NCBI GenBank assembly: GCA_964471825.1
Contig: CAYYKD010000017.1
Location: forward strand, 1-64,000
Reading direction: 5' to 3'
Length of the DNA stretch: 64,000 bases
DNA from: CAYYKD01 sp964471825
GTDB taxonomy: Bacteria > Spirochaetota > GWE2-31-10 > CAYYKD01
Shown here: positions 44,749-54,099 of the stretch, in pieces
Position numbering within the stretch: position 1 is the stretch's first letter
How the letters are laid out: each line of letters begins with the position of its first letter
Position numbers and translations under genes: made by a program
The notes under the pieces: generated by a model
The model's database searches: none
Told to the model about the DNA's origin: nothing
What the model saw: only the letters and a program-made list of their open reading frames with translations

Positions 44749-47190
44749 ATGTTTCAAAAATATCTTAGACTTTGCACGGAAAAGGTTATTCATGCTATAA
44801 ATATAGGGACAATGGAACTTGCCAATCTAAGGCAGAGCATATTTTCACCGGAATTCATACTTCTTGGAATCATAGAGCAGGATGATTCTGTTGTAGTAAA
44901 GATTCTACAGGAACTAACTAACGATCCGATTCAAATAATTGATAAGATAACAGAAAAGATCTACAACTCACAACCAAAAAATGATGAAACAGTAGACCCT
45001 ATGAATATCACACTTTCACCTGATATCGAAAAGTTATTTGAGATCGCTATGGAAGAAACTAAAAAACTCAATGATAAATTTATTTCTACAGGCACTCTGT
45101 TTCTGGCCTTTTTCAGCCCTTCAATTCAACCTGCCTCTACGATCATTTTTGAAGCAGGATTAAAGTACGATGAATGCAAAGATATATTGTTGAATATTAA
45201 ATCCGGAATGACAATTGACTCAAGAGATGCTGAAACCAAGGAAGATGTCCTAAAAGTCTACGGTGTAGATTTGACTGAGCTTGCTCAGAGAGGTGAATTA
45301 GATCCTGTAATCGGAAGAGAAGAGGACATGGCAAGAGTAATTGAAATACTAGCCCGTAGAACTAAAAACAATCCGATAATTATCGGTCAGCCCGGAGTTG
45401 GAAAAACAGTCCTGATAGAGGGGCTTGCACAACTTATCATTAATTCCCGTGTTCCCGAAACTATTTTAAATAAGAAGATCCTTCAGATTGATGTTGCTCA
45501 ACTTACCGCCGGTGCAAAATTTAAAGGTGAGTTCGAAGAAAGAATGAAATCAATACTGGATTCACTAATAAACTCCCATGGTAAGGTTATTGCGTTTATA
45601 GATGACCTGCACACTTTAATAGATGCGTCAGGCGGTGGTAGCATAAAAGCAGCGGATATATTGAAACCGGCGTTGGCACGGGGGCAAATTCAACTGATAG
45701 GGACAACCTCCTCTGAAATTTATAAAAAAACTATAGAAAAAGATAAAACATTGTCACGAAGATTTCAGCCTGTAATCCTTGAAGAACCGAGCGTTACACA
45801 AACTATTTCAATCCTTAATGGTATCAAAGAAAAATATGAGGGCCATCATAAGATAACCTACTCAGAAGGTGCAATCGATGCAGCTGCAAGAATGGCAGAA
45901 CGATATATTAATGATAGATTTCTTCCGGACAAAGCAATAGACCTTATTGATGAAGCCGGGGCGAGAAAACATCTAAATATTATATCAATCCCTCCGGAAA
46001 TTCAAAACCTGGAGAAAGAAAAAACAGAACTTCGTAGAGAACAGACTGATAATTTTGTAAAAAATAGAATTGAGGAAGTCGTCGAACTGCAGCAAAAAAT
46101 AAATGATATCGAAAAAAGGCTAACTAACTTAAAAAATGAGTGGATGGAACAGAAACAGACAAAAAATGACCTTGTTACAGAGGATGATATTGCAGAGGTA
46201 ATTAGTAAAACAACCGGAATTCCGGCTAATAAAATAGTCGAGACTGAGTCTGAGAAACTTCAATCGATGGAAACAAAATTGCACCAAAGAATCATAGGAC
46301 AGGATGCTCCAATAAGAGCAGTCTCTAATGCTATAAGAAGAAATAGAGCAGGTCTTAAAGATGCTAACAGGCCGATAGGTTCATTTCTATTTCTAGGACC
46401 AACAGGTGTTGGTAAAACAGAGCTTGCAAAGGCACTTGCAGAATTTCTTTTTGATAATGAAGCAAAAATAATTCGACTTGATATGTCTGAGTACATGGAA
46501 AAACACTCTGTATCAAAAATGATCGGCTCTCCTCCCGGCTATGTCGGCTATGATGAAGGGGGTCAATTAACCGAGTTAATTCGAAGATCACCATTCTCAA
46601 TTGTTCTGCTTGACGAACTTGAGAAAGCACACGAAGATGTCTTTAACATACTTCTTCAAATATTTGATGAAGGAAGATTAACTGACAGTCAGGGTGTTGA
46701 GGCAAGTTTTAAAAACTGTATAATAATTGGAACCTCAAACCTGGGATCGTCACATGTTTTTGACTTCAATAAAAAAATCGGATTTACAACAGAAAAATCT
46801 GATGATGAAAACTATGAGCAGATTAGGCTTAAGATACTTCAAGAAACCAAAAAATTCTTTAAGCCGGAGTTCTTAAACAGAATTGATGATCTAATTGTAT
46901 TTCATCCATTGTCAAGGGAGCACATCAATCAAATTACAACGCTAATGCTAATTAAATTAAAAAATAAAATAGAATCAAATGGCTATAAAATTGAATTTAC
47001 CGACAGTGGAATAGATAAATTATCTGAATTGGGATTTACCCCTGAATTTGGTGCAAGGCCGTTGAGAAGGATAATCGAGAATTTTGTAGAAAATCCAATA
47101 AGTTTAAAAATAATATCCGGTGAAATCAAAGCAGGTGATGTAATAAAAATCGATGCGGATGGTAATGATATAGTTGTTACAATTAACTAG
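44749..47190 (+). CDS. clpC: ATP-dependent Clp protease ATPase subunit, ClpC type
   Basis: The 813-aa AAA+ unfoldase has an N-terminal Clp-N double repeat (1-150) and a first ATPase module (GQPGVGKTVLIEGLAQ near 213, Walker B VIAFIDDLHTLI). A short one-wing coiled-coil middle domain follows (about 420-475), which marks ClpC rather than ClpB. The second module has GPTGVGKTELAKALAEF. An IGF tripeptide in the loop NKKIGFTT (about 675) fits ClpP docking. ClpP is not in the window. AAGGGG precedes the ATG; no CIRCE or CtsR box was recognised. Confidence 0.88.
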   Translation: MFQKYLRLCTEKVIHAINIGTMELANLRQSIFSPEFILLGIIEQDDSVVVKILQELTNDPIQIIDKITEKIYNSQPKNDETVDPMNITLSPDIEKLFEIAMEETKKLNDKFISTGTLFLAFFSPSIQPASTIIFEAGLKYDECKDILLNIKSGMTIDSRDAETKEDVLKVYGVDLTELAQRGELDPVIGREEDMARVIEILARRTKNNPIIIGQPGVGKTVLIEGLAQLIINSRVPETILNKKILQIDVAQLTAGAKFKGEFEERMKSILDSLINSHGKVIAFIDDLHTLIDASGGGSIKAADILKPALARGQIQLIGTTSSEIYKKTIEKDKTLSRRFQPVILEEPSVTQTISILNGIKEKYEGHHKITYSEGAIDAAARMAERYINDRFLPDKAIDLIDEAGARKHLNIISIPPEIQNLEKEKTELRREQTDNFVKNRIEEVVELQQKINDIEKRLTNLKNEWMEQKQTKNDLVTEDDIAEVISKTTGIPANKIVETESEKLQSMETKLHQRIIGQDAPIRAVSNAIRRNRAGLKDANRPIGSFLFLGPTGVGKTELAKALAEFLFDNEAKIIRLDMSEYMEKHSVSKMIGSPPGYVGYDEGGQLTELIRRSPFSIVLLDELEKAHEDVFNILLQIFDEGRLTDSQGVEASFKNCIIIGTSNLGSSHVFDFNKKIGFTTEKSDDENYEQIRLKILQETKKFFKPEFLNRIDDLIVFHPLSREHINQITTLMLIKLKNKIESNGYKIEFTDSGIDKLSELGFTPEFGARPLRRIIENFVENPISLKIISGEIKAGDVIKIDADGNDIVVTIN

Positions 47191-47866
47191 ACATCCTGGA
47201 ATTATGTTCTCTGTTTTGAAGAAGCAGCGAATTTAGTTCACCCTCCGAAATAAGACCTCTCGATATGAAATATTTACCGATTGGGAGGTCAGCTTTTTTC
47301 TGCATGCCAAGTATCACAAACAACTGATAGTGATTAATATATGCCCGCTTTAGAGCTTTTTCACCAATTCTTAACTGTGAAGAATAATCAGAAATTAGAT
47401 CCTTCAATTTGTTCGAATCAATATAGTTTAAACGGACTGCAATATCACCGAATTTAGGGCGATTTCTTACTTGCCATGAAATAGCAGATATCAGGTCTCG
47501 CCACTCTATGCAGCCTCTATAATATAGATACTCTGCAAATTTTAACTTCTTAGATGGAATAGAACCGGAATAGAATGTTCCGTTTGAACCGTAATTTCTA
47601 TCATAGTGATATTTTTTTTCACTACTGGATATCTTCTGAGTCGATTTCTTTTTTGACAAGAGATAACTGTAGGCCTCCGAGACTTTTTTAAATTTCTCGG
47701 TCTGATCATGAGCATTGTCGCCACTTATTACCACCATGTCTGGATGATACTGCTTTGCCTTGCTATAGTAAGCCCTTCTTATTTCACTAACTGTAAACAC
47801 CGATTTTTCTTTTAATTTTGATCTGCCAAAAAGTATAATTAAAGACTGAACTAATTTATGATCCAT
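47183..47866 (-). CDS. J-domain (DnaJ-like) protein
   Basis: The 227-aa protein has an N-terminal J domain: EIRRAYYSKAKQYHPDMVV contains the essential HPD, followed by EKFKKVSEAYSYLLSKKKS. It lacks the Gly/Phe and zinc-finger regions of DnaJ. A helical C-terminal part (about 105-227; YFISRGLISEGELNSLLL) would recruit a specific client. It probably targets DnaK to one substrate. It converges on clpC with an 8-base overlap and follows ymdB in the same direction. Confidence 0.83.
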   Translation of the reverse strand: MDHKLVQSLIILFGRSKLKEKSVFTVSEIRRAYYSKAKQYHPDMVVISGDNAHDQTEKFKKVSEAYSYLLSKKKSTQKISSSEKKYHYDRNYGSNGTFYSGSIPSKKLKFAEYLYYRGCIEWRDLISAISWQVRNRPKFGDIAVRLNYIDSNKLKDLISDYSSQLRIGEKALKRAYINHYQLFVILGMQKKADLPIGKYFISRGLISEGELNSLLLQNREHNSRMSS

Positions 47867-47921
47867 CAGATATCCTTATTGGTAAGCAAACAATCCAACA
47901 ACCCAAATATTGAGAAATTTT

Positions 47922-48701
47922 CTAAACAGAAATTCTCTTAATCGAAAGACATTTACCACTCTTAATATCAATTTCGGCAATTATTCCCTGAATTTTAACA
48001 TTTTCTTTAGACGGTGTAAAAGGAACATTGATCTGAGTTGATATTTTCTCTAAAACTCCATCTTTATCCATTCCAATTACGCTATCAAGTCCGCCGCATA
48101 AACCGAGATCTGTAATAAAACCGGTCCCGCCTTTAAGTATAACCTCATCTGCTGTCTGAACATGTGTATGAGTCCCGAATAATAGAGAGATCTTCCCATC
48201 ATAGGCAACAGTCAGCGTTTTCTTCTCAGCACTACTCTCTGCATGAAAATCAACAATAATAAACCTATTCTTTAATTCTGATTTAATTAATTTACCTAAG
48301 ACTTGAAAAGGACAGTCTATCGGCGTCATTGAATACCGTCCCTGCAGGTTCACTACACCTATCTGAACACCGCCCGTCTCTCCGATCCAATATCCTTTAC
48401 CGGGTGCCGCCGGATAGTTTGCAGGTCTAAGAAGTATATCATAATTTGATAGAAGTTTTTCGCAATCCTTATTTGACCAGATATGATTACCGGAAGTAAT
48501 TACATCTACCCCGGCCTGCTTGAGTTTTTCTATTATATTCTCTGTTATACCAAAACCATTATCTGAGTTCTCCCCATTTGCTATAACCAAATTGATTTTT
48601 TCTTTTTTCTTAATTGAATTCAACTTTAGAATTACCGAATTCACACCGGGATCACCGATTAAATCACCTAGTGCAAGAACCTTAATCACATTTACAGACA
48701 C
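47922..48701 (-). CDS. YmdB family metallophosphoesterase
   Basis: The 259-aa enzyme is of the YmdB/TIGR00282 type, known in Bacillus as a 2',3'-cyclic nucleotide phosphodiesterase affecting biofilm and motility switching. All motifs are present: LGDLIGDPG, NGENSDNGFGI, SGNHIW, DFHAESSAEK and GTHTHVQTAD. It follows rny with a hairpin between them, the usual rny-ymdB order. Confidence 0.9.
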   Translation of the reverse strand: MSVNVIKVLALGDLIGDPGVNSVILKLNSIKKKEKINLVIANGENSDNGFGITENIIEKLKQAGVDVITSGNHIWSNKDCEKLLSNYDILLRPANYPAAPGKGYWIGETGGVQIGVVNLQGRYSMTPIDCPFQVLGKLIKSELKNRFIIVDFHAESSAEKKTLTVAYDGKISLLFGTHTHVQTADEVILKGGTGFITDLGLCGGLDSVIGMDKDGVLEKISTQINVPFTPSKENVKIQGIIAEIDIKSGKCLSIKRISV

Positions 48702-48723
48702 ATATCACCCCAAAGTTAAAAAA

Positions 48724-48749
48724 ATAAAGGCTGTTCATAAGAACAGCCT
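48724..48749 (-). terminator. Stem-loop between rny and ymdB
   Basis: AGGCTGTTC (48728-48736) pairs perfectly with GAACAGCCT (48741-48749). On the minus strand the stem is followed by TTATTTTTTT. It looks like a terminator for rny that could reduce, or be read through into, ymdB. Confidence 0.75.
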
Positions 48750-48754
48750 GAAAA

Positions 48755-50290
48755 TCATCTCGCATATTCAATAAATCTTGATTCCCTTATCACGGTAACC
48801 TTGATCTTGCCTGGATACTTCAATTCGTTTTCAATTCGTTTTGCTATATCCTTCGATATCTCTAATGCCTTATCATCATTTGCTAAGGAGTTATTTACTA
48901 TAACCCTTATCTCTCGTCCAGCTTGAATTGCATAAGCTTTTTCTACGCCCTCATAACTGTCCGCAATCTTCTCAAGACTTTCCAGTCTCTTGATATAATT
49001 TTCAATACTTTCCCTTCTTGCACCGGGACGACTTGCACTAACTGCATCTGCAGCCTGTACGATAATCGACTCTATACAATTTGGCTCAACATCTCCATGG
49101 TGGCTCATTATAGCGTTGAGAACTTTCTCTGACTCACCCATTTTTTTAGCCATATCATAACCGGCCTCTGTATGACTGCTCTCACCATCACTGGTAGCAC
49201 CCTTTCCAATATCATGCAGTAATCCGGCTCTCTTAGCCATTATAGGGTCAATCCCAAGTTCAGCAGCGATAGTTCCGGCGATATTTCCCACCTCTATAGA
49301 ATGTTGGAGTACATTTTGACCATAACTTGTTCTAAAGTGAAGTCTACCGAGGTTAATAATCCCCTCTGTTGACATCCCTGCAATACCAAGTGTTAAAATA
49401 GCCTTCTCACCTTCATCATAAATAATGTCGTTGACTTCACTTACAACTTTATTGATGATCTCCTCAATTCTAGTCGGATGAATTCTTCCATCTGCTACCA
49501 ATCTGCCCAATACAATTTTTGCGATCTCTCTTCTGACAGGATCGAAACACGAAATAACTACAGCCTCAGGTGTATCATCAATTATAATATCTACACCAAT
49601 AAGCGTTTCAAGTGTTCTGATATTTCTACCCTCTCTACCAATAATCCTACCCTTCATTTCATCATTAGGTAGACTTACAGTAGTTGTAGTCACATCAGCG
49701 GTCACTTCAGAGGCTATTCTCTGAATAGAGGTAACAAGAATATCTCTTGCTTTTTTATTTGCGGTAAACTTTGCCTCTTCCTCTATCCTGTTGATAGAAA
49801 TCTGAGCCTCCTGTTTAGCAGCATCTTCAAGAGTTTTAACAAGCATTGCTTTTGCCTGTTCAGCCGATATTCCTGAAAGTTTTTCCAATTCTTTTTCCCA
49901 GCTTTCCTGTAATCTTGTTACAGCAGCATTCTTCTCATTGAATTGTTTTTCCTTTTCAAGTGTTACACGCTCTCTCTTCTCGAGTTCTGAGACTCTCTTA
50001 TCAAGCTGTTCCTCTTTCTGAATTATCCTCTTCTCGTGTCTTTGTAGCTCAATCCTCCTCTCTTTAGTTTCCTTCTCAAAATTGTTCCTTTCCTGAATTA
50101 AAAAAGTCTTTGCTTCAAGCACGAGTTCTTTTTTATGAGACTCTGCCTCAAATCTTGCATCCTTAAGAAGCATCTCAGCTTTTTTTTCTGCCGAATCTAG
50201 CCCGCTTTTAGCAATTAAAAATCTAACTATGTATCCAAGTACGCCACCAAGGAGGAGCGACAATGCAATCGTTGTTACTTTAATAAGCAT
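48755..50290 (-). CDS. rny: Ribonuclease Y
   Basis: RNase Y is the membrane-anchored endoribonuclease that starts mRNA decay. The 511-aa protein has one N-terminal transmembrane helix (TIALSLLLGGVLGYIVRFLI), a long coiled coil (about 35-190) and a KH domain (GRIIGREGRNIRTLETLIG). An HD domain with AGLLHDIGKGATSDGESSH and AIMSHHGD follows. Length and order are typical. It is followed by ymdB. Confidence 0.95.
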   Translation of the reverse strand: MLIKVTTIALSLLLGGVLGYIVRFLIAKSGLDSAEKKAEMLLKDARFEAESHKKELVLEAKTFLIQERNNFEKETKERRIELQRHEKRIIQKEEQLDKRVSELEKRERVTLEKEKQFNEKNAAVTRLQESWEKELEKLSGISAEQAKAMLVKTLEDAAKQEAQISINRIEEEAKFTANKKARDILVTSIQRIASEVTADVTTTTVSLPNDEMKGRIIGREGRNIRTLETLIGVDIIIDDTPEAVVISCFDPVRREIAKIVLGRLVADGRIHPTRIEEIINKVVSEVNDIIYDEGEKAILTLGIAGMSTEGIINLGRLHFRTSYGQNVLQHSIEVGNIAGTIAAELGIDPIMAKRAGLLHDIGKGATSDGESSHTEAGYDMAKKMGESEKVLNAIMSHHGDVEPNCIESIIVQAADAVSASRPGARRESIENYIKRLESLEKIADSYEGVEKAYAIQAGREIRVIVNNSLANDDKALEISKDIAKRIENELKYPGKIKVTVIRESRFIEYAR

Positions 50291-50483
50291 TAAATCCTCC
50301 GTCCATAATTAATATTTTTTATTATAAAAAATTTATACATTAATGTCAACAACTTTAAAATTAATATTATGCTACATTTATCAACTAAATCATGACATTC
50401 TAAAAGTAAAAAAGCTCTATAAAATTAAAATTTATTAAACTTATTGTTGCACTATCGTAAAAATTGATTTAAAAGAATGGTAT

Positions 50484-50720
50484 ATGAACAATGAAACTTT
50501 AAATGATATTGCAAATTTTCAAATGCCCTTCGGTAAATATAAGGGATGGAAACTTATTGATCTGCCTGAGCCTTATGTTGTTTGGTTCAATAGAAAAGGG
50601 CTGCCTGAAGGAAAACTGGGACAATTAATGGGTTTATTGTATGAGATCAAACTCAATGGATTAGAGTATCTGTTTAAAGGTGCAAATGAAAGTCAATTTA
50701 AATGTTACGATAAACGATAA
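50484..50720 (+). CDS. DUF3820 family small protein
   Basis: The 78-aa protein matches the DUF3820 family (sometimes called putative quorum-sensing-regulated virulence factor). The conserved MPFGKYKGWKLIDLPEPYVV followed by WFNRKGLPEGKLGQLM is diagnostic. The molecular role is not established. It is 57 bases upstream of arfB in the same direction, so the two may be one unit, which would tie it to translation quality control, but that is speculation. Confidence 0.82.
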   Translation: MNNETLNDIANFQMPFGKYKGWKLIDLPEPYVVWFNRKGLPEGKLGQLMGLLYEIKLNGLEYLFKGANESQFKCYDKR

Positions 50721-50777
50721 ACTATAAATAAAGAGCATCTACAATTAAAAGTTAATTGAAATTTAACAGGTAAGAAT

Positions 50778-51200
50778 ATGTTGATTAAGCTGACTGAAAC
50801 ACTATCTATTGATGAAAAAAACATCACTCTAAATTTCATAAAAGCAGGTGGACCCGGCGGACAAAATGTAAACAAGGTCTCTACTGCGGTTGAATTACGA
50901 TTTGATATAATTAATGAATCGAATATACCAACAATTGTAAAATTCAGATTAAATAAGTTATGCCATAACCGCATATCAAAGGATGGAATCTTAGTAATTA
51001 ATGCCAAAGAACATAGAACTCAAGAGCTGAATAGAGAGGCGGCTATGGAAAGACTTAAAAACTTTATAACTGAAGCGGAAATTCCACCAAAGAATCGCGT
51101 CAAGACTAAACCATCATATTCATCAAGAATCAAAAAGATAGAATTAAAAAAGAAAACAAGCACAACAAAGAATAACCGCAAGAAATTCTATCCTGATTAA
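50778..51200 (+). CDS. arfB: Peptidyl-tRNA hydrolase ArfB (YaeJ)
   Basis: ArfB rescues ribosomes stalled without a stop codon. The 140-aa product has the release-factor GGQ loop (KAGGPGGQNVNKVSTAVELR) and a lysine-rich C-terminal tail (IKKIELKKKTSTTKNNRKKF) that enters the empty mRNA channel. No ssrA or smpB gene is in the window to show whether trans-translation is also present. Confidence 0.9.
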   Translation: MLIKLTETLSIDEKNITLNFIKAGGPGGQNVNKVSTAVELRFDIINESNIPTIVKFRLNKLCHNRISKDGILVINAKEHRTQELNREAAMERLKNFITEAEIPPKNRVKTKPSYSSRIKKIELKKKTSTTKNNRKKFYPD

Positions 51201-51283
51201 CCATAATATTCACAGGAATAATAGTTTTACACATTATCATTTGACCTTTTCACATTAACCTAAACACCCGATATACATTAGTC

Positions 51284-52021
51284 TCAATACCCGATATAAC
51301 TTGAAGAGAGGATGAGTAACTCAGATTTGTCCTTGATAAATGGTCTGTCATTAAGATCGCCCATAACAGTATCAGTTGTAAAACCGGCTAGTGATAACAT
51401 TTCTATGATTTCATCATAAATTAAAGGATAAATTGTAGTTACTGACTCAGATATACGATTGTGATCTCTATCGAGCAATCTAATGTGAAAATCAATTAAC
51501 TTGTCTCTATAATTGTAGGTTCGTTCAAATATATAATTTTCTGATCGGATATCAGGTAACATTTGAGGTTTTTCAGCGAGAATTCTATCATAATTGAGTA
51601 TCTGAATCAGTATTCTACTACCATTTTTTAGGATCTTTTTAAGTCTGTCTAAAAAAAATCTTAATCCATGAGGTGATTGAAGATGAACAAGTGTATTGCC
51701 TGTAATTGTTACAAGATCAAACTCTGATACAACCTCATCATTCATTGTTTTAAAACTGCTCTCTAAGGTGTTCATGTCCCCTCTTAAAAAGGACAAATTT
51801 GGTCTCCTATGAATAATACCTGCCCTGGCAATAAGTGAAACATCAGGATCAATTCCAATTCCGATTTTCATCAATGCAGAGTTTTTATACAACAATTCAC
51901 CTGTTGCACAACCGATATCCAGGACAACCGAGTTACAGTTTAAATACCTCTGAACCAGACCGCACATTGCATTAGAGATCGGAAATATTTTTTCATATTG
52001 TTCACAGACTACTTCATACAT
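51284..52021 (-). CDS. Class I SAM-dependent methyltransferase
   Basis: The 245-aa protein has the Rossmann methyltransferase core. Motif I reads VVLDIGCATGELLYKNS (about 33), motif II is IGIGIDPD, and motif IV is FDLVTITGNTLVHLQSP. The substrate region is unlike the common small-molecule methyltransferases that I can name. It is monocistronic, facing away from the ars operon. The target is unknown. Confidence 0.8.
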   Translation of the reverse strand: MYEVVCEQYEKIFPISNAMCGLVQRYLNCNSVVLDIGCATGELLYKNSALMKIGIGIDPDVSLIARAGIIHRRPNLSFLRGDMNTLESSFKTMNDEVVSEFDLVTITGNTLVHLQSPHGLRFFLDRLKKILKNGSRILIQILNYDRILAEKPQMLPDIRSENYIFERTYNYRDKLIDFHIRLLDRDHNRISESVTTIYPLIYDEIIEMLSLAGFTTDTVMGDLNDRPFIKDKSELLILSSSYIGY

Positions 52022-52119
52022 AATAAAACATTATCACACTATAGACCAGTGAATGTCAACATATTTATTACTAAAATCAATATTCTAGCCCCTCTCTTAA
52101 AAATTAATCAAAAAAACTG

Positions 52120-52148
52120 TTGACATTTTAACACTATTTTAATACACT
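52120..52148 (+). promoter_or_regulatory. Promoter of the ars operon
   Basis: TTGACA (52120-52125) and TACACT (52143-52148) are separated by exactly 17 bases, 38 bases before the arsR ATG. Confidence 0.8.
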
Positions 52149-52150
52149 TG

Positions 52151-52158
52151 CACATGTG
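52151..52158. promoter_or_regulatory. Candidate ArsR operator
   Basis: The palindrome CACATGTG lies just after the -10 box, over the expected transcription start, the usual place for an ArsR operator. Its imperfect outer bases are TTG and TACAA. It does not match one published consensus closely. Confidence 0.4.
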
Positions 52159-52186
52159 TACAAATGAGAGTTTGTTAGGAGTAATA

Positions 52187-52567
52187 ATGACAGACAACAA
52201 AAACACAGCTAATAAGATAACCGCTATTTTTAAGGCCCTATCTGATGAAACAAGACTCAGATTACTAGCTCTTCTTCTATCTACCGACAAAGAGCTGTGC
52301 GTATGTGAGTTAGTTGATTCATTATTGATTGCGTCGTACACTGCATCAAGAAACTTAAAAGAACTGAAGAACGCCGGACTCATAGAGGAGTCAAGAAACG
52401 GAAAATTTATCATGTACAGGGTAATCTATGAGCAACCGGAATATATTTTAAAGCTCTTTGATTCGATCCACGCAATTCCTAAGCACCTCTTTGAATTGGA
52501 CCGTCAAAAACTCGCTGAAAGGCTTGATCTGAGACAGTGCGGCAGATGTGTTGTTGGTATGAATTAA
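52187..52567 (+). CDS. arsR: ArsR-family arsenic-responsive repressor
   Basis: The 126-aa winged-helix repressor should release DNA on binding arsenite or antimonite. KALSDETRLRLLALLL and YTASRNLKELKNAGLIEESR form the DNA-binding domain. The metal loop reads ELCVCELV (C38, C40); the third Cys of the E. coli ELCVCDLC site is Val here, and two extra cysteines sit at the C-terminus (C118, C121 in LRQCGRCVVG). The ATG at 52187 has TTAGGAG upstream. It leads the arsR-arsC-acr3 operon. Confidence 0.92.
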   Translation: MTDNKNTANKITAIFKALSDETRLRLLALLLSTDKELCVCELVDSLLIASYTASRNLKELKNAGLIEESRNGKFIMYRVIYEQPEYILKLFDSIHAIPKHLFELDRQKLAERLDLRQCGRCVVGMN

Positions 52568-52594
52568 AAATATAAAATCTATAAGGAAAATGGT

Positions 52595-53026
52595 ATGAAA
52601 GAAAAAATCAGAGTCTTATTTGTATGTATTCATAACTCCGCAAGGAGTCAGATGGCTGAAAAGTTTTTGAATGTGCTTGGAAATGGTCTATTTGAGGCTG
52701 AAAGTGCAGGAATCGAACCGGGTAATCTAAACCCGATAGTTGTAAAGGCGATGCTCGAGGTAAATCTCGATATTTCCAAGAATAAGACAAAATCTGTTTT
52801 TGATATCCAGAGAGAGGGACGAAGCTATAACTTCGTAATTACAGTCTGCGATCCTGAAGCTGCTGAGAGATGTCCGCTTTTTCCGGGCAAAACTCAAAGA
52901 GAACACTGGGGATTTAAGGATCCCTCATCTTTTAATGGAACTGTTGAAGAAAAACTTGAATTTACAAGAGCTATTAGAGATGCAATTAAAGACAGGGTAA
53001 ATACTTTTATTAATGAGCATATCTAA
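52595..53026 (+). CDS. arsC: Arsenate reductase, thioredoxin-coupled type
   Basis: This 143-aa protein reduces arsenate to arsenite with a low-molecular-weight phosphatase fold. The P-loop is VCIHNSARSQM (C11, R17). The redox pair is in TVCDPEAAERCPLFPG (C85, C93). These features indicate the thioredoxin-coupled (not glutaredoxin) class. It lies 27 bases after arsR and 17 bases before acr3. Confidence 0.93.
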   Translation: MKEKIRVLFVCIHNSARSQMAEKFLNVLGNGLFEAESAGIEPGNLNPIVVKAMLEVNLDISKNKTKSVFDIQREGRSYNFVITVCDPEAAERCPLFPGKTQREHWGFKDPSSFNGTVEEKLEFTRAIRDAIKDRVNTFINEHI

Positions 53027-53043
53027 AAGAATGGAGGATAAAA

Positions 53044-54084
53044 ATGTCAAGTGTTAAGGGGCTTACTTTTTTTGAAAAATATCTGTCTGTATGGGTAGTT
53101 ATCTGCATAGCAGTCGGAGTTTCCATTGGGAAATTCCTACCTGTTGTACCTGAGTTCTTAAGCCGTTTTGAATATGAGAGCGTTTCAATCCCTGTTGCAA
53201 TTCTCATCTGGCTAATGATCTATCCGATGATGTTGAAGATCGACTTTACCAGTATTGTACGGTCAGTTAAACAACCAAAGGGATTGTTCATAACACTTGT
53301 AACGAACTGGTTAATAAAACCCTTTACAATGTACTTCTTTGCATGGCTGTTTTTTTTCGTAATATTTAAAAATATCATCACAACGGATAATGCAAAGAGC
53401 TATCTTGCCGGAGCAGTCCTGCTTGGTGCAGCACCCTGTACCGCCTTTGTATTTGTATGGAGTTTTCTAACAAAGGGTAACCCCGCATATACGCTGGTAC
53501 AGGTCGCAATAAATGATCTTGTAATACTATTTGCATTTACACCTATAGTGGCTTTTCTACTCGGCATAAGCGATATAATAGTTCCATACAACACGCTGAT
53601 TCTTTCTGTTGTCCTTTTTGTTGTGATCCCGCTTGCTGCCGGTTTCTTAACAAGAAATTTATTAGTAAAGATTAAAGGGCTTGATTATTTTGAGAATAAG
53701 TTTATACCAAAATTCAATGGGATTACCATCTCCGGCTTGTTATTAACACTAATTATAATTTTTGCATTCCAGGGAAATATTATTATATCAGAGCCATTTA
53801 ACATACTTCTTATAGCTGTCCCCTTGATAATACAGACAATTTTTATTTTTACATTTGCCTACATCTGGGCAAAGATCATGAAACTTAAACATGAGATTGG
53901 AAGTCCTGCCGCAATGATAGGTGCCAGTAACTTCTTCGAACTTGCTGTAGCTGTTGCAATCTCACTTTATGGATTGAACTCCGGAGCTACTCTGACAACA
54001 GTTGTTGGAGTTTTAGTCGAGGTGCCGGTTATGCTTTCACTTGTATGGTTCTCAAATAGGACAGCAAATTGGTTTGATAGGTAG
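53044..54084 (+). CDS. acr3: Arsenite efflux transporter Acr3
   Basis: Acr3 exports arsenite through the inner membrane using the proton gradient. The 346-aa product has about ten transmembrane helices, with the conserved cysteine in LGAAPCTAFVFVWSFL (about 130) and the family region GASNFFELAVAVAISLYG near the C-terminus. AGGA precedes the ATG. It is the last gene of the arsR-arsC-acr3 unit and converges on the PAS-REC-HPt gene. Confidence 0.93.
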   Translation: MSSVKGLTFFEKYLSVWVVICIAVGVSIGKFLPVVPEFLSRFEYESVSIPVAILIWLMIYPMMLKIDFTSIVRSVKQPKGLFITLVTNWLIKPFTMYFFAWLFFFVIFKNIITTDNAKSYLAGAVLLGAAPCTAFVFVWSFLTKGNPAYTLVQVAINDLVILFAFTPIVAFLLGISDIIVPYNTLILSVVLFVVIPLAAGFLTRNLLVKIKGLDYFENKFIPKFNGITISGLLLTLIIIFAFQGNIIISEPFNILLIAVPLIIQTIFIFTFAYIWAKIMKLKHEIGSPAAMIGASNFFELAVAVAISLYGLNSGATLTTVVGVLVEVPVMLSLVWFSNRTANWFDR

Positions 54085-54099
54085 ATTTTTAGAAGTCCG

